Assembly (NCBI GenBank): GCA_013399115.1
Contig: VXAA01001429.1
Coordinates: forward strand, 124,001-188,000
Length of the DNA stretch: 64,000 nt
DNA from: Anseranas semipalmata
Lineage: Eukaryota; Chordata; Aves; Anseriformes; Anseranatidae
Direction of reading: 5' to 3'
Below are positions 49,597-62,410 of the stretch, one piece after another. Numbering within the stretch: position 1 is the first letter of the stretch; every line of letters begins with the position of its first letter. Both the position numbers and the translations under genes were made by a program. The notes beneath the pieces were generated by a model. That model ran no database searches. It saw only the letters and a list, made by a program, of their open reading frames with translations, and was not told the DNA's origin.

Positions 49597-50034
49597 CTCG
49601 TTCATGTGCTGTCCCTGAGGAATTTAGAAGCATTCAGACTCCATAATGAGGTATTTAAAGCATCAAGCAAGGTTTAAATATTGTAAAGAATCAAATAATA
49701 CTTCTATTGTGCTTTCTTCCTTAGCTAAACAATTCCTGTTTTGAGAAAGCAATTGTGAGATACTAAAGTCCTGTTTACCACACATTTCCAAGACAGAGAA
49801 CTAAAATCATGGCAGTTATACAGTGCAAGTTCTCCCATAATACAATTTAAGAAATTGTTTGATTCTGTTAAAGGATAAATACATGAGATCAGCATGTGTG
49901 TGACCACATGCGCAGCTTTGGTGCATTCTGACCAGAGAACAACCTTGCAAATAATACCTTGTATCTGAGAATCTTAACTGGAGCTTTCTGTCTCTTAACA
50001 TGAGGTTTTTCATATATGGAACGCTTTATATAGA

Positions 50035-50128
50035 CGTGTATATACGTGTATATATATATATAATGTGTGTATAGTATGTATATATAAGACATAATATATA
50101 CAAACACTATATATACACATATATATAG
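50035..50128. repeat. TA/TG-rich imperfect dinucleotide tract
   Basis: Alternating purine-pyrimidine sequence of TA, TG and CA words over about 95 bases. It produces the tyrosine/isoleucine-rich part of a 164-codon minus frame (50383-49889), which is therefore not a gene. Confidence 0.85.
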
Positions 50129-53100
50129 CATTTTTCTCCATATCTGTAACAAAAGAACACACTTGTAACTAAAGAGATCTGCTAACTCATTTACTTTATT
50201 ATATGTTATGCTTATTTGAAAGCGATTTATACTTCCACCACTCTTCTTTAAACTCGAAACAGGTGAGTTCATCCTTACATTGTATGCGATTCTTTTAATT
50301 AGTATTTTATACTCTATTGCCAAACAGAGAAGGTATGAATTATACTGACTAGTGCAATTGAGATAATGGTATATAGATATCATTTTTAGTCACATATCTC
50401 AGCTGTAACACCAACATATGTGGCTTTGCTTCATCAAACATCCACAACCTGGTAAGGTAGGAAAACTCATGTGTGTACAGTTATGACAAATTGGTGAAGG
50501 TACATAAGAGAGGAGGAAAATTTTCAGATGGAAAGTAATCTACTATCTTTGTAATAAGCACACTGCCTCCTTAAACAGATGTTAGTAATGTGCACATTCA
50601 TACTATTTCTTAATATTTTCAATATTTCTTAATGCAGTTACCATACTTTGATTTGACCACAGGAAATGTTTCAGCTCTTGACTGTGTCACAGATTTAGGC
50701 AGAACCACATAAGAGACCTCAAAAGTCACATGGGGCCAATGGTCTAGTCTTCACTAATCAAAGTATCTTAAATGTTTCTAGTGCTAGAATGTCAAAACTT
50801 TCTGAAAATTGCATATCAAATCAGCTGGGGTATGCAGACAAATGCAGAATTTGTCTTCCAAAACCTTCCAGGTAACATTGTTATGGGGGTTTACTAAATA
50901 GCTTAAATCTGAGAAGTTCATACAGCAGCCCATGGAGTGGCTCTCCTCCCACCCCTCTCTCAAATATATATCACTCTCTTCCAGCTGACTTCCTTACGTA
51001 GAAGAAATTCTGTTAGTCAGATGGTTCTTCCTAAGCCCAACTAAAAACTAAGGCAACAAAAAACCATGAACTTTTCATCTTGTTCAGCTACCAGCTTAGA
51101 ATACAGTGTATGAAAGCCATGCTGGCATGAAGAGCAGCAGAGATGAGCGCTTGAGGGTTGAATAGGCTGGGGTAGAAGGATTTAACTTTCACTAGGAATA
51201 CAAGCTTAGTTTGAACAGAAGGAGCGCAGCCTTAGAAATGGGGGTGTTAATGCTCTGTGTGGCCAAGCACTGTTCCAGTATTTTTTGTTCTCCTATAGCT
51301 CAAGAGGTTACTTAATAACTTGGAAACCAAACACTTGCATATAATTGTTGATGAGCATTCAGATGGCATGTCTATCATGACAATTTTCCAGTCAGTTTTA
51401 CTGGCCAGCTGTTAGTGAGTGCTTAGGATGTCAGCTTAAAAAACACAGGCCAGAGATCAGCAGTTTTTGAGCTGGCAGGACTTCGTTCCTCTTCATTGTG
51501 CCCTTCAGGTCTTTATGCCTTGGATCCCTATGGAGAAAGCAAGGATGTCAGTAGTGCCACCTAGCAGGCATGCCATGGAGAGCATCCACTGCAGGTCAGG
51601 AGGAACCTGTGTATCATGACTCATGAAACAAAATGCAAGCAACTAATTGGTGTCAGCAGTCTATTGATGCTCCGAGCAGTAAGGACGTGAAACTTGCCAA
51701 GTTGTTACAGACTTAGCTGTAATGCCTTCAGTCAGGAACTGGCAACTAAAAAACTGAATGTGAGGTGGAGTCTCAAACTCCACATGAGAAAAGCATTTAA
51801 TCATGCTGAAATTTCAAGTAGGGAAGAGATGTTTGTGATCAGAACAAGAGTAGTCCCGTTGCTCTTATTCTGTGCTATTCCTCCATGTATATTTCTCCAT
51901 ATCTGGTGCTTGATTGTCTTCCCACGCAAGGCAGTAAACAAAATAAGGGGAAAATAAACTGACTTGCAACAACACAGCCTGTCAAGTAATCAACACATCC
52001 TCTACAACAGAGCAATGATGGTAGCACAAAACAGCGAGAGCTGTAAGAAATATAACAGAACTGTATCTAAATCATGTTTAGTGTATTTAAATGGCCAACA
52101 CATGCAAAACAGACTGTACAAAAAGGAAAACTCATGCCTTTAGTTGGCTAGTTGAAAAGCTGAATATTAATCTTAACTCTACTTGGTTATGAGGAATCTA
52201 GGGGTTAAATCTGATTTAAAGCCAATTTTCTGAAGGAGTTCAGCAAGAAAATTTTCTGCTTCCAAAATACCCAACATTCTCAGGATAATTTGGAATCAAG
52301 AGATCATATTTCTTCCTAAACTACAAAGAAACATCCAAATGCTTCTTAGCAGATTGCTTTTTAAAATAAGAATCCAAAGTCCTTTAAAGCTTGGAAACCT
52401 AAGATTCTTAGGTCGTCCTTAGTGCTAGCAGATCTGAGTGTCACTGAGTAGTTTTGTTTGTTTCTGTAAGATGAGAAACAGCAATTGGAAGGTCTTCTGA
52501 CAACTGCCTTCGCTTCCCATTTGTGATCCCATAGGCTCCAAATATAAGCAGTTGAGCTGCAAGCCTTGCCATTGCAATTTTCTCTCATCCTGTTCCCCAG
52601 CATTCCCCTCTCCAGGGAAACTATTAGTTAATCATCCCAAGATCTCCTTTTTGTGAGCCAAGAATGCTCTGAGTGGAAACCTGCACCTGGCTATTCACTT
52701 GAACTCTGGGGGAGGATGGGAAAGGGAGAACCAGTTCATCCACTAGCAATTCTGTATCCTGGACACATTTTTCCCCATTTGATATATTACCTCAGACAGA
52801 TGTGGCCGTCAGAAAAGACTGATTTGGCTGAGCTGTCTTGTCTTCATCCTAGAGTTATCAAGCCATGATTGAAGCTCCAACTTGGCCTATCCAAGGCTGT
52901 AATACTGAGCACTTTTATCCGTTTCCCTAGCAATTTTGTTAGTCTTCATTAAAGAATATTCCTTCCCTTATCCTTGCTGGTGTTAAAATCTATAACTTTG
53001 AAAAATCTCTTCTGCTAGCAAAACTACAACCAGTTAAATCCTAGTGTACAAGAGTAAGGGATCCAAATAGTATAGAGCAAATACAGGTATTTTTAAAAGT

Positions 53101-56100
53101 ACTCTGATAGAGCACACTTGTTAAATATTAGTCTAGATAGCCTATAACAGTGGCTGAATGCTGTGGCAGTATTCCACCTGGTGTCTCAAAAGTTCTCACA
53201 AATACCTACCTAATGTTCTTGTGCCAGATTAAGTTGGCTGCTGCAGCACGGCAGCTGCACGGCCTCCTTCTGTGGGAGGCTCCTGGAGGCTCCTGTCAGA
53301 CCAGATAGCAAACCTCAGCTCTGACCTGCGCTGGCAGTTTTCTGTTTCCAAAGAATGGCTTTTACACTGCTAGAATGCCTTATTTATTAGTTCTAATGCA
53401 GATTTAGGTGTGTTTTTCTCAGGTTGCCACTGTGCGAAATAAAAGTTGGAACAGTGTGGATTGGGGTGGGAAGCTGCAGTGCTGGAATGCTATATTTACA
53501 CCTAGAGCTATCCACCACTGGTGCCATGTGCATTAATGACCTTTGAAACACAGGACTAAAATGGGAGATGTTCTCACACTTGGAGAGCCAAGGGGCACAA
53601 GGGTGTTCGGTGGAAAACATTGCCATGTTCAATCTCATCTAGGAAGCACTTTTGTAGAAGTTATTTGGTAGTTTCTGTCACTTTCTGTCCATGGTCCCTG
53701 CAAGAATAAGTAGAAGCTGTCCTGTTGTAGATGCTTTCTCTGCTCTGTGGGGAGGGAAGAGATTTCCTTGATTTATTTAAAGAAAACCACCCAGAACACC
53801 CTGTGCTGTGCTTTCCATCTTGCTGTGGAGGAGAATTACCAGTCATCAATCTGACGGAAGAGAGTTTGCTGCTCACGCTTGCACATGCTGCTCTCTTCCC
53901 CCCTCCCAAAGCACTTTAACTACCCAGTAGAGACGTGGGTTGATTTAGGGGCACACGTCCAAAACTAGGAGAGAATTAGATTTCCACAGGATTGAGCTCT
54001 GAACTGCTGTGTTATATTGCTGAAAATGTCCTCCTTAACAAATGTCAGTGAAATAGCTTGAGCTCCTCCATGTAGGGGAGGAAAATAACATATAGTCCAT
54101 AACTAACAACTGTGACTCCTTCGCTTCTCGACACTTCCATTATCCAAATTTACTTGCCAACTAACTGCTATGAATAATGCTTGGTCTGTAGATTTTCCAA
54201 TAATTTCCAGTAATAAAAACTCAACTTTTAAACATTTATTAAATACAGAGGTTACATGGCATCCATGTTCTCCAGTTACACATAACTCTTAGAAATAGGC
54301 TTGCCAGTTCCAGGGTTTCCGATTACAAAATTTATCTTACCCAGCACTTCTGCTTTAAAGTAAATGTGTAACATTTGCTCCCTCTCTAGTTTGTAGTCAG
54401 GAACATTCCTGATTTGCCACTGTCTTCACAGGCTCCCTAAGGAGCACCAACACAGCCGAGCAAAAAGCATTCAACTGTTTGAAAAAGTATTTCTTAAAAG
54501 TGTTTAACTACATTTGATCATCTCACTTCAAATGAAAGATACTATCAGCAGATGTAAGCTGGTAGATAATTAAGCAAAAGGAAAAGAGTGCTGAAGTGAT
54601 AATTAGGTATTTCACTTGGAGTTGAAAATCAAAACTAACATATGCTAAGCAAAATTAGAGAATTTCTGATTCGTGCTGATCCAGCACATTGATGCAAATA
54701 TCCTTGCTTCAGCCCATTGACTACACCCAAGTATTTGAGTTCTCCTACGAAACTATAGCGGTTACTGAAGCAAGAGATGATGGCCAGACTGATGTGCCTT
54801 GCAGCCAGACCTGAGCAGCTGCTGCTGTGTGGCGTGAGCGTAGCAGGCTGTGCTTCAGCCTCCTTCCACCTGGGTGCAACCAGGAGCACGGGTTGGGTCT
54901 TCCTGAGCAGCTCCGAGGTGCGTCTTCTCCCAGCACCTGCCTCTCCTGAAGGTCTCTAAGCAAAAGGTCTTCTCCTTTTGTAAAGCTGCACAACACTGAA
55001 GTAATTACAACTGGTGAGTTAGGCCACTTGAGGCCTAAAAAACCTAAACGTTAAATCATTTCATGCACACAATTGTAAGTCAACCTAAAACCTCACGTGC
55101 ATGTCAAACAGAAGAATGTTTTTTGTCTGGAGTCTACAGTTTTTAAATGGAAAAGAGATCAGGTCTGTTTCTACATGGAATTTTTCAGTGTGGCTTAACT
55201 TCTGTGTGATAAAATATGCTTTTTTCAGTGCACAGCAAACTCTCCAGTCTGTGTACACTAGCGATTAAAATATCTACAGTATGATAAAATGTGATCTCAT
55301 ATCCTATTTGAGTGGCCAAGTTAAATTAGAGGCAATTAGGACTAATTTGGCTTCTTCCTGAGATCATAAATGTGCAGATGAAAGCTCTGATTAGAGAGTA
55401 GGGAGCGTAGCTTTATTTGATTTTTGGCTTTGAATGGCTAATGTGTTCTTACCTTTGAAGATCTGAATTACTAAAATGACAGCAAAATAATAAAAACATC
55501 AAAGTTAAATTGATTTTAAAGATTAAATGGATGAATTAAAGTGAAGAGGTACAGAAGATTTTTTTTAAGCAACTGGCAGGAACTATTGGTATTTCAGAAT
55601 ACCTCAGTATCAAACCTTTTGTAATTATTCTGTGGCATAAAAATACATGAAATAGAAGAAGATTCCTATATTCTCAAGTCTTGCTCTTGTAATCTGAGGA
55701 AGCAAAATGACTTTCCATTTCTAATAGGCATCCCTGTAAGTCAATGGGAAATTCCTTCTAATTCTACATCCCTGAGATTAATTGTATTTTATCTCAAAGA
55801 ATACTTTTAGACTAACTTCAGCTCCAGACTTCATGGCTGATGACCTTCAAGCCTTTGTTCAGCAAACAAAATTGAGACATAAATCTTCAGTTTCATTTTG
55901 AATATAATTTTATGTCTAGGGATGGCCTATTAAAATCATTGTTTCTGTTCTTCTAAGGCAAATTATTTACATGTTCCTAAATATACATTTTGTGTCTATA
56001 CATATATATGAGACTATGCCTGAGTTCTGTAACCAAGAACACAATGAAAGCTTGTATATGTCATCTAATTGGAGACCAGTAAAAGAATATAATATTTATA

Positions 56101-59074
56101 AATATGTCTGGCTTTTCATTGTGGAAAAATCCTGTCAGAGAAAAAACCTTTTAAAAGAATGTCACAGTGCAGTATCTGAGTTAAATGGCCGCTTTCTGTC
56201 TATTGAGCAGGTCAGATAAGCAAGGGGAAGTCTTTTTTCTATATTCTTTTTTTTAAAAGCTGGCTTACTAAAATGGCCCAGCCTTTAGGTCTCCAGGCAC
56301 TTGGATGAACTGCTGATCTTTCTCAAATAGGTTTGATTTGTGTCTTGCAAGTTTTAAACCTGTGTCACCTCTGCCCAAGCAGACTAATGAAAATGTAGAA
56401 TAGAAGAATGGGAAGATACTCTGACTTCAAATGCCATTGCCATCCTGCTACAGAATGTGTCTCTGCCTAAAGAAACTAAGAAGCAAATATCATTTGTTTT
56501 CCAAAATAAAAATGCTTTAATAGCCCAAGCATTAATTTACCAGACAGGGGGCTGTATCTGTGCACTGTGTGGAGCAGTGCCCCATCTTCAAAAGGCACCA
56601 GTTTGGTCTGTATGTTCCTTTATTTTTATAACAGGGCTGAAGGTGGTAGGAGTGGTGCCAGTTCTTCTAGAGATGTTATTTGTTGCCCAGAGATCTACCT
56701 CTGCCAAAGGAGGCTTGACCACTTATTAAACTTCCTCTTTGTGTATTATCAGCTTGTCTGGTTTGAGAACAGCTTCCATCTATCCTATTGAATTCAGGCC
56801 ACTGTGTAGAAAAGAATGTAAGATTAGACCAGAAAGATAGGTACTGAAATTAATTTTGGGGGGAGGATTTTAGGCAAATCCTAAAATCCAATATTGCAAA
56901 AACATGGAAGGCCTAAATCTCCCCTTTAGAAGGCAATCTAGTGTCTTTAATCCCAGTCCCCCAGTTTTGGGAAAAGTCAGATCCTCTGGAAACAGAGGAT
57001 ATGTCGTCTTATGTTTTTTGTCATCTTAGTTTGGTCAAGCTTTCATGATGCTTTATCTAAGCTGGTTCAGGCAGTGTCTGCACATCAAGCCTCTAGATCT
57101 GCTGTTTCAAGATGATTTTTGCTCTGAGAGTAAAATTTGTGTAAACCCTATGTCAGCTGCACAGAGTGGGTGGGTTGTGCTTCTGGATTGTCGCTGATTG
57201 CGGCTAAATTGTACCTTGATCAGGAGTTTCCCACAGTATTCAGCTTTCAGTCATAAAATTTTCTGCCATTATTGACTGTCTGGTGAGATAGGAACAGCAA
57301 AAACTGTATCGCTGATTGGTACTTTAAGTTTTTCTCGGTCACAACACTTTTATCTTATGTGAGAAATAATTCATGCACAGAAAAAGGCAAATGTAGTAAC
57401 CAAAAGAAAATGTTTTTGATACCCCTCAAGATCCAGTGTTGCCCCTATCTACTGTGCCAGCGGCATTGTCCTGTGGTATCTGTTTATGCTAGTTTAAAAA
57501 TAAAGAATAATGAGGAAGGAAACAAATAACATGGAATTGGTATAGAGGAAGAGGGAGGTGAGTGATGTCTGCGTTACAAACTGGAGAAAATAGGTGCCTT
57601 TGAGAGGTTTGAGGATTTTTTCCTCTGATGTGCAATTTAATCTGTTATGTTCCATGCATAGTAATGAGTGCCTCATAAGGGTTAAATGCAAGTTTAAGAA
57701 GACATGTAAGAGGCTTGACTTCTATTGATATCAGTAGGACTTTAAGTACAAGATTTGGATTAATTTATCCCTGAATTGGATTGTGACTAGAAATAAGGGA
57801 ACAGAAACCCCTCCATTTGACTCCAAAAGCATATAAAACACGAGTAACCTTTTTTTTTTATTATTATTAAAAACAGACCCCTGGTGGTCTGACTGTTTTA
57901 TCTTTGTAGTGCTTTTGAGAAGCTCGTACAGAATATATGGGATACTTAAGGTGTTTGTTAGCTTCATTTAGCTCTGGAGTGAGCCCTAATGCAAAAATAA
58001 CATCAACTCTCCCACCAGTTCGTTGCCCGTTGTCCTCGGGTGATGCAAGAAGCTGTGTGTGTGTACGGCAGACGTGTAGCCTACTAGTTTTGAACTGTGT
58101 GTGTGAATTGCAAATATGTCTTCTGAGAGTGAGGAAGCTTGGAAAAAATGAGGTCATTGTGCATAATAAATCCCCCATATGCTTCTCTTCTGCCCTACAG
58201 CCCACAAGAGAAACATTTCTGAGAGGGTTATTTTATAATTTACATTCCTATTGTCAAAACTGGGAAATGAAGCACAGACACATTATGAGGAATGGCTTGT
58301 TCATTTTAAATGGGGAAAAAAAAAAAAGGAATTTGAGATATAACTGCCTGGAAAACAAATTTGAGGTTCATTAAATCAACCATATTTAAAGGAGGTGAGA
58401 CCAGAGGTAAGAGCAAAAGAAAACTTAAGTCTAATATATATTTTACTGCTGTACATAGCATCTGTGAGATACCACAGGTGTTAAATTAGCCACAGGAGGG
58501 CTCTCCTGTTCTTCACTTGAAGGAATGTATTGGTAGGAACAGTGAAATCTGCAAGGAAAAAACAAATTTATATTCCCATAACAAGAATATTGGGCATACT
58601 GCCCTGGTTCACAGGGCATACTCTGCCTGCAAGTAAATATCATTTAAAATGTGGCGCTAGCACAGTAACTGCATGCTTTGCTTCTTCAAGCAAAAATAGT
58701 CAGTAAAATACTGTCACAAGATCAGCTAGTTTTTGGTGAAGCACGAGAGAGGGAGAACTTGAAGCTGTAAAGAGTTTCTACGACAGGCGGGCACTGAGCA
58801 TGGGCTGGTGTTTAGTCATGAGAGAATGGTAATTACATACGGACATTTGTACCTCTGGCCCATTGCCTGCACGAGGATTAACCGCATGTTGACATCTGGA
58901 GTTATACAGCCTCTGAGGGCTGTGTTGTGGCTAAGCAACAGCCTGTTATAGGAAGTCTGAGGAAGAGCTCTGCATGTTGGCAGCTCCTGCAGGATTTCTA
59001 CTTATGAGAGGCAGAAGGTCCCCAGGGGTGCCGATAGCAACTTACTGAAGTATCTGATTGCCTCGCAGTCCTGC

Positions 59075-59215
59075 AGTTAGTCTCGTAACAGCCTTGGGAA
59101 GTGGGCAAGTATTAATGGCCTCGTTTACCCAGCGGAGACCAGCAGCCAGATTCAAAGAAGAATTAATGCACCCAAGTCCAGAATTGGGATCCAAACCATT
59201 CCCTTCCCATTTTGC
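59075..59215 (-). mobile_element. MIR-like SINE remnant
   Basis: The plus strand reads CTCGTAACAGCCTTGGGAAG, GGGCAAGTATTAATGGCC, TCGTTTACCCAG and, after a gap, CAGAATTGGGATCCAAACC. This order resembles the reverse complement of a MIR SINE (its 'ccctgtgaggtaggtattattatcccc..ttttacag' stretch and the later 'gggattcgaaccc' stretch). It is short and diverged, so the call is tentative; an L2 3' end is the main alternative. Confidence 0.45.
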
Positions 59216-61774
59216 CTAATCCCTTCCAGAAGCAGCCTGGTCCTGACACCACCTAAATTCACTGGAGGAGACCATTTTTTATCTTAAATTCCAGACATGC
59301 TGTAGGTTCTGTAAATATCCACAGTGGCATCAGCCTGAAAAGCTCAGCTCTGTAAGCTAAACAGAGCAGTATTTGACTTCCCAATGGGATTTGCAGGTCC
59401 AGGGTCATCCATCCTGCTTACCTGTTAGCATTTTCCCACTCTCAGTTTTGGGCTGTGATATTCTGGTGCTTTTCAAAGAAGACACAGAAAAGGGTATGGG
59501 GGAAAATGACATGTCAAACTCTTTTAGTAAGCAGCTTGGATGTTCCCAGTTTTGCATTGAAGACAACTTAGTGGACACAAACCAATTTGTGCACTTCTCT
59601 TAGAGCAAGAGAGGTGTTTCTGAGTTGGGCTGTCTAGCTGTATAGGAATAGATGTTTGGGTTCTCGCAAACAGCAGTTGCACATTTTCAGTTTGAGGTTT
59701 GAGCTGGAGCAGCTGTGGACTAAATGTTCATCTTTCACAGTAGCCCTGTGTTCATAGGCGACTATGAACACTGGCCTGTGCACATGGGAGAAGCAAGTTC
59801 ACTTTCATCAGCTTTCCGTTCCTACAGGAATAGCCTAATGCCTAGTTTTGCTCTTGCTGCTTTTCATTCTTAACGTGACATTTGTTGTTCTTGAAGCTGT
59901 CACCATGTGGGCAAGCACATAAAATTCAGGACTCAAATATAAACAAAATAGGATTTGTTTCTTCTGTAGCCAGAGGTTACAGCAGTCTTTTGGGGTTTGG
60001 GTTAAATTCCCACTTGATTCTGCTTTGCTAAACGCTGTAAAAAAAAAAAAAAAAAATCTTTCTGCCTCAGATGAATTTGAACAGGAATGATGATCGCTTT
60101 TCCTGAAGAGCTCTCATAGGCTTCTCCCTTGTCAGAAGAGCTGCAAGAAGCTCTTGCTCCCAGGTAAGTTAGGGAGCCCTTGGTTAGGTATGAAACCTCT
60201 GGAGAGGCAAGAAGCTCACGCAGCCCTGTGCTCCGTTGTGCTGCCTCTTGGCTAGCTTCAGGGAGTTTCCGGCTCAGTGGCTTTCTTGGATCCCTGTCTT
60301 TTGGAGATTTGATTTCTCTTGTATTATACAAGAATGCTAGGTGCTAAACTATGGATTTACATTTCCCTTTGAGGCACTACTCAATGTGGTTTAGCTTTGA
60401 AGCTTCTAGGACTTTTACTGGATCAAGCCATTACCATATGGGCATAGCATTAACATAGTAAGGCATGGCATCTGATTTCTAGCACTGGTCTGAGCCCTGC
60501 TTGTCCTCCCCACACTTTATTTTCCTTCTTCCACATTCTTAACCAGAAAGAGAATTCTTTCCTGTAAGTCACTTGTGTTACAGTACACTTCAAGTTCTTA
60601 ATTCCCTAAAGATCAGTATATATAATATTGTCCATTTTTTAAATGCTTTTTTTTTTCCCAGAAAAAGAGCTTATTTGTTCTGGAGAGGCCTGTTCAGTGT
60701 GCTAAATGCAAACTGCTTCAATGATTTCCAAATACTGCTGAAGGACTTTTCTGATAATCTTGCTAACAGAAGATGTCTGGATCAAAAAGATGCAGACTCT
60801 AGATCTTTTCATTCACTCGCCTTGTCAGGTAGCATAATTTTCACTTGTCAGTCAAGGCTGGGTTAGTGATTCTCTCCCTCCTTCCTTGTCAGCACTTGTA
60901 TGTTTGAAGTGTCAGCACTTCAAACTTCTGACTTCCCATAACAGTTTTCTTTGCATTAGCTGAAGCTTTAAATCACTTTTCTTCTCTACCTTATTGGTTC
61001 CTGGTTTGTCATAATGAGACTTTCTATTGTATTTATTGTTGCACTAACTATCCAGCTCTAATTCTGTGCCTTTCCTAACGCATTCATTTTAGCTTGTTTC
61101 CAGTCTCCTAGTTGTCCAGTCAGGTTCACCTGCTTTACCATTAGTCCTTCAAAGTACTTAGGCTTGGCCAATGTGAGACTGTTAATGGAGACTGTGAAAA
61201 GAGGAAGGGGAAGGAGAGAATAGAAATGCTCCCTATCACCTTTAAATAGAGTAGGGATACAACATGTTTCCTTTGTTACTGTTGTTCTAAGCAACATCAT
61301 CTGCTCCTAAGTATTCCTTTGATGCACTTTCAGGTTGCCGAATCAATATAGTCATTGCTACTGTCATACTGTTCTCCAGTGATTAATCAAGTTAGTCTCT
61401 GGCCACAGTCTTCTCTAAAATGACCCCACTATCGGTTTTAATAATGCGAAGAGTTTTGTTGATTTCAGTGCTAAGGAATGGCTATTTTCTAATATTCTGA
61501 CTGCAGCCTAATTTTGCCATTCAGGCTGTTTTTGAGAGTACTGTAATAAAAACACCTGAAATTCTTTTAAAATAGTCTGCTTCTTTTGGTTTTAGTGCTG
61601 CGTAATGTTCTAGCTGGCTGGATAAACCTGAGGTCCGTGAAACTGCAAGCCATTTGGTGTTCAGATCATTATCTGCTGTCTGTGGTATGCCACACAAGCA
61701 TTTATTTCCTCCTGCATCAGCTGCCTACGCGCAAAACTGTAGGAAAATAAAGCTGAAAGAAAGCTTGGCAAGTT
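59216..61774. other. Unique non-coding stretch
   Basis: No recognised gene. An 18-A run lies at 60039-60056 and gives rise to the phenylalanine-rich part of a 109-codon minus frame. A plus-strand open segment bounded by acceptor-like and donor-like sites (60662-60828) is described under findings but is not called as an exon. Confidence 0.5.
60039..60056. repeat. Poly(A) tract, 18 A
   Basis: Uninterrupted A run. Confidence 0.85.
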
Positions 61775-62095
61775 ATAGAGTCTGTTTCTCTCCCACAACA
61801 TTCCTGACTGTCTCTTAAAGACTTCCTGTGATGGAGATCCTGATCCTGTCATTTATTCCAGTGCTTTGGTATTCTTAGCATTAAAAAACCTTTATGAAGT
61901 TTAATTAGCTCTTGTTTTACCTCGGGTCAATAATTTCTTGTCTTCTCTGCTACAAATATGGTGAACAGGCTGCTCCATTTTTGCATCAGTCTTTTAGATA
62001 TTTGAAGACTGTTAGCTTATTCCTCCCCATCAGTCTTCTCTTTAGAAGAAATGATCCAGCTTCTTCCTTAGGTCATGTTTTCTTGACACCCCCAG
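61775..62095 (-). mobile_element. Old CR1-like LINE, end of RT ORF and 3' region
   Basis: The plus strand follows the reverse complement of an old CR1-like element: GTGATGGAGATCC near 61829, TTTATTCCAGTGCTTTGGTA near 61852, a decayed TTAGCATTAAAAAACCTTTATG block, TTTCTTGTCTTCTCTGC near 61932, CTTTTAGATATTTGAAGACTG near 61991 and CATCAGTCTTCTCTTTAGAA near 62029, ending in AGGTCATGTTTTCTTGACACC at about 62071-62091. These encode, on the minus strand, a decayed version of the 'SLEKRRL..' portion of the ORF2 C-terminus. It lies in the same orientation and belongs to the same age class as the segment at 3405. The match stops sharply where the CpG-rich block begins. Confidence 0.62.
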
Positions 62096-62096
62096 C

Positions 62097-62410
62097 TTGA
62101 CTAAAGCCAGGGCAGGGTCTGAGTCCACCCCCACGGTAACATGGCCTCCTATTCCTCTTCCCTGCCCGAGGGAGCGATGCCTCTCCATACGCCCCGAGAG
62201 CCTGCTGCGGAGCCCTGGCAGCCTGGGGGGAGTGCGAGCTCCCGGCCTGGGCTGGTGCCGTGGCCTCAGCCAGTACATCCAGACAGTGCGCCCGTGGGCA
62301 CAGGGCGAGCCTCCATGGAGCACAGCTGGGGGCCGAATTACCCCTTCCGTGATCCAAGCGAACACTTTGCCCTCTGGGCATTTGTTTTCTCTTTGTGTGT
62401 CGTAAGTACA
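62097..62410 (+). other. CpG-rich block with open frame and consensus splice donor
   Basis: About 300 bases much richer in G+C and CpG than the surrounding sequence (roughly 14 CpG between 62165 and 62370). A plus-strand frame with a reasonable start context (AACATGG at 62141) reads 112 codons; it is proline- and serine-rich, then turns hydrophobic (residues around ALWAFVFSLCVV). A perfect GTAAGT donor lies at 62402-62407 inside that frame, so a first coding exon of about 87 codons is possible. A second frame from 62097 stays open over the same bases. I recognise no protein family. Alternatives are a chance GC-rich patch or the remnant of another insertion into the old CR1-like element beside it. 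Confidence 0.3.

Larger units (their letters stand above)
48550..59074. other. Unique non-coding stretch
   Basis: About 10 kb with no recognised gene. Contents: a 13-G run at 49584-49596; the TA/TG-rich tract at 50035-50128; a GC-richer patch at 53240-53330; and short mutually shadowing frames at 54635-54996 and 57867-58374 (the longest is 145 codons, plus), none with a family resemblance. 55300-55530 and 57160-57350 are repeat-free and could be conserved non-coding elements, which a single sequence cannot show. A T run with ATT units lies at 57850-57868. Confidence 0.5.

Noticed and set aside
49889..50383. Minus-strand frame of 164 codons.
   Set aside because: Its Tyr/Ile-rich centre is the translated TA/TG tract.
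57937..58374. Plus-strand frame of 145 codons containing a Cys/Val-rich part.
   Set aside because: The antisense frame is also open over much of it, the GT-rich stretch near 58055-58110 biases composition, and no family is recognised.
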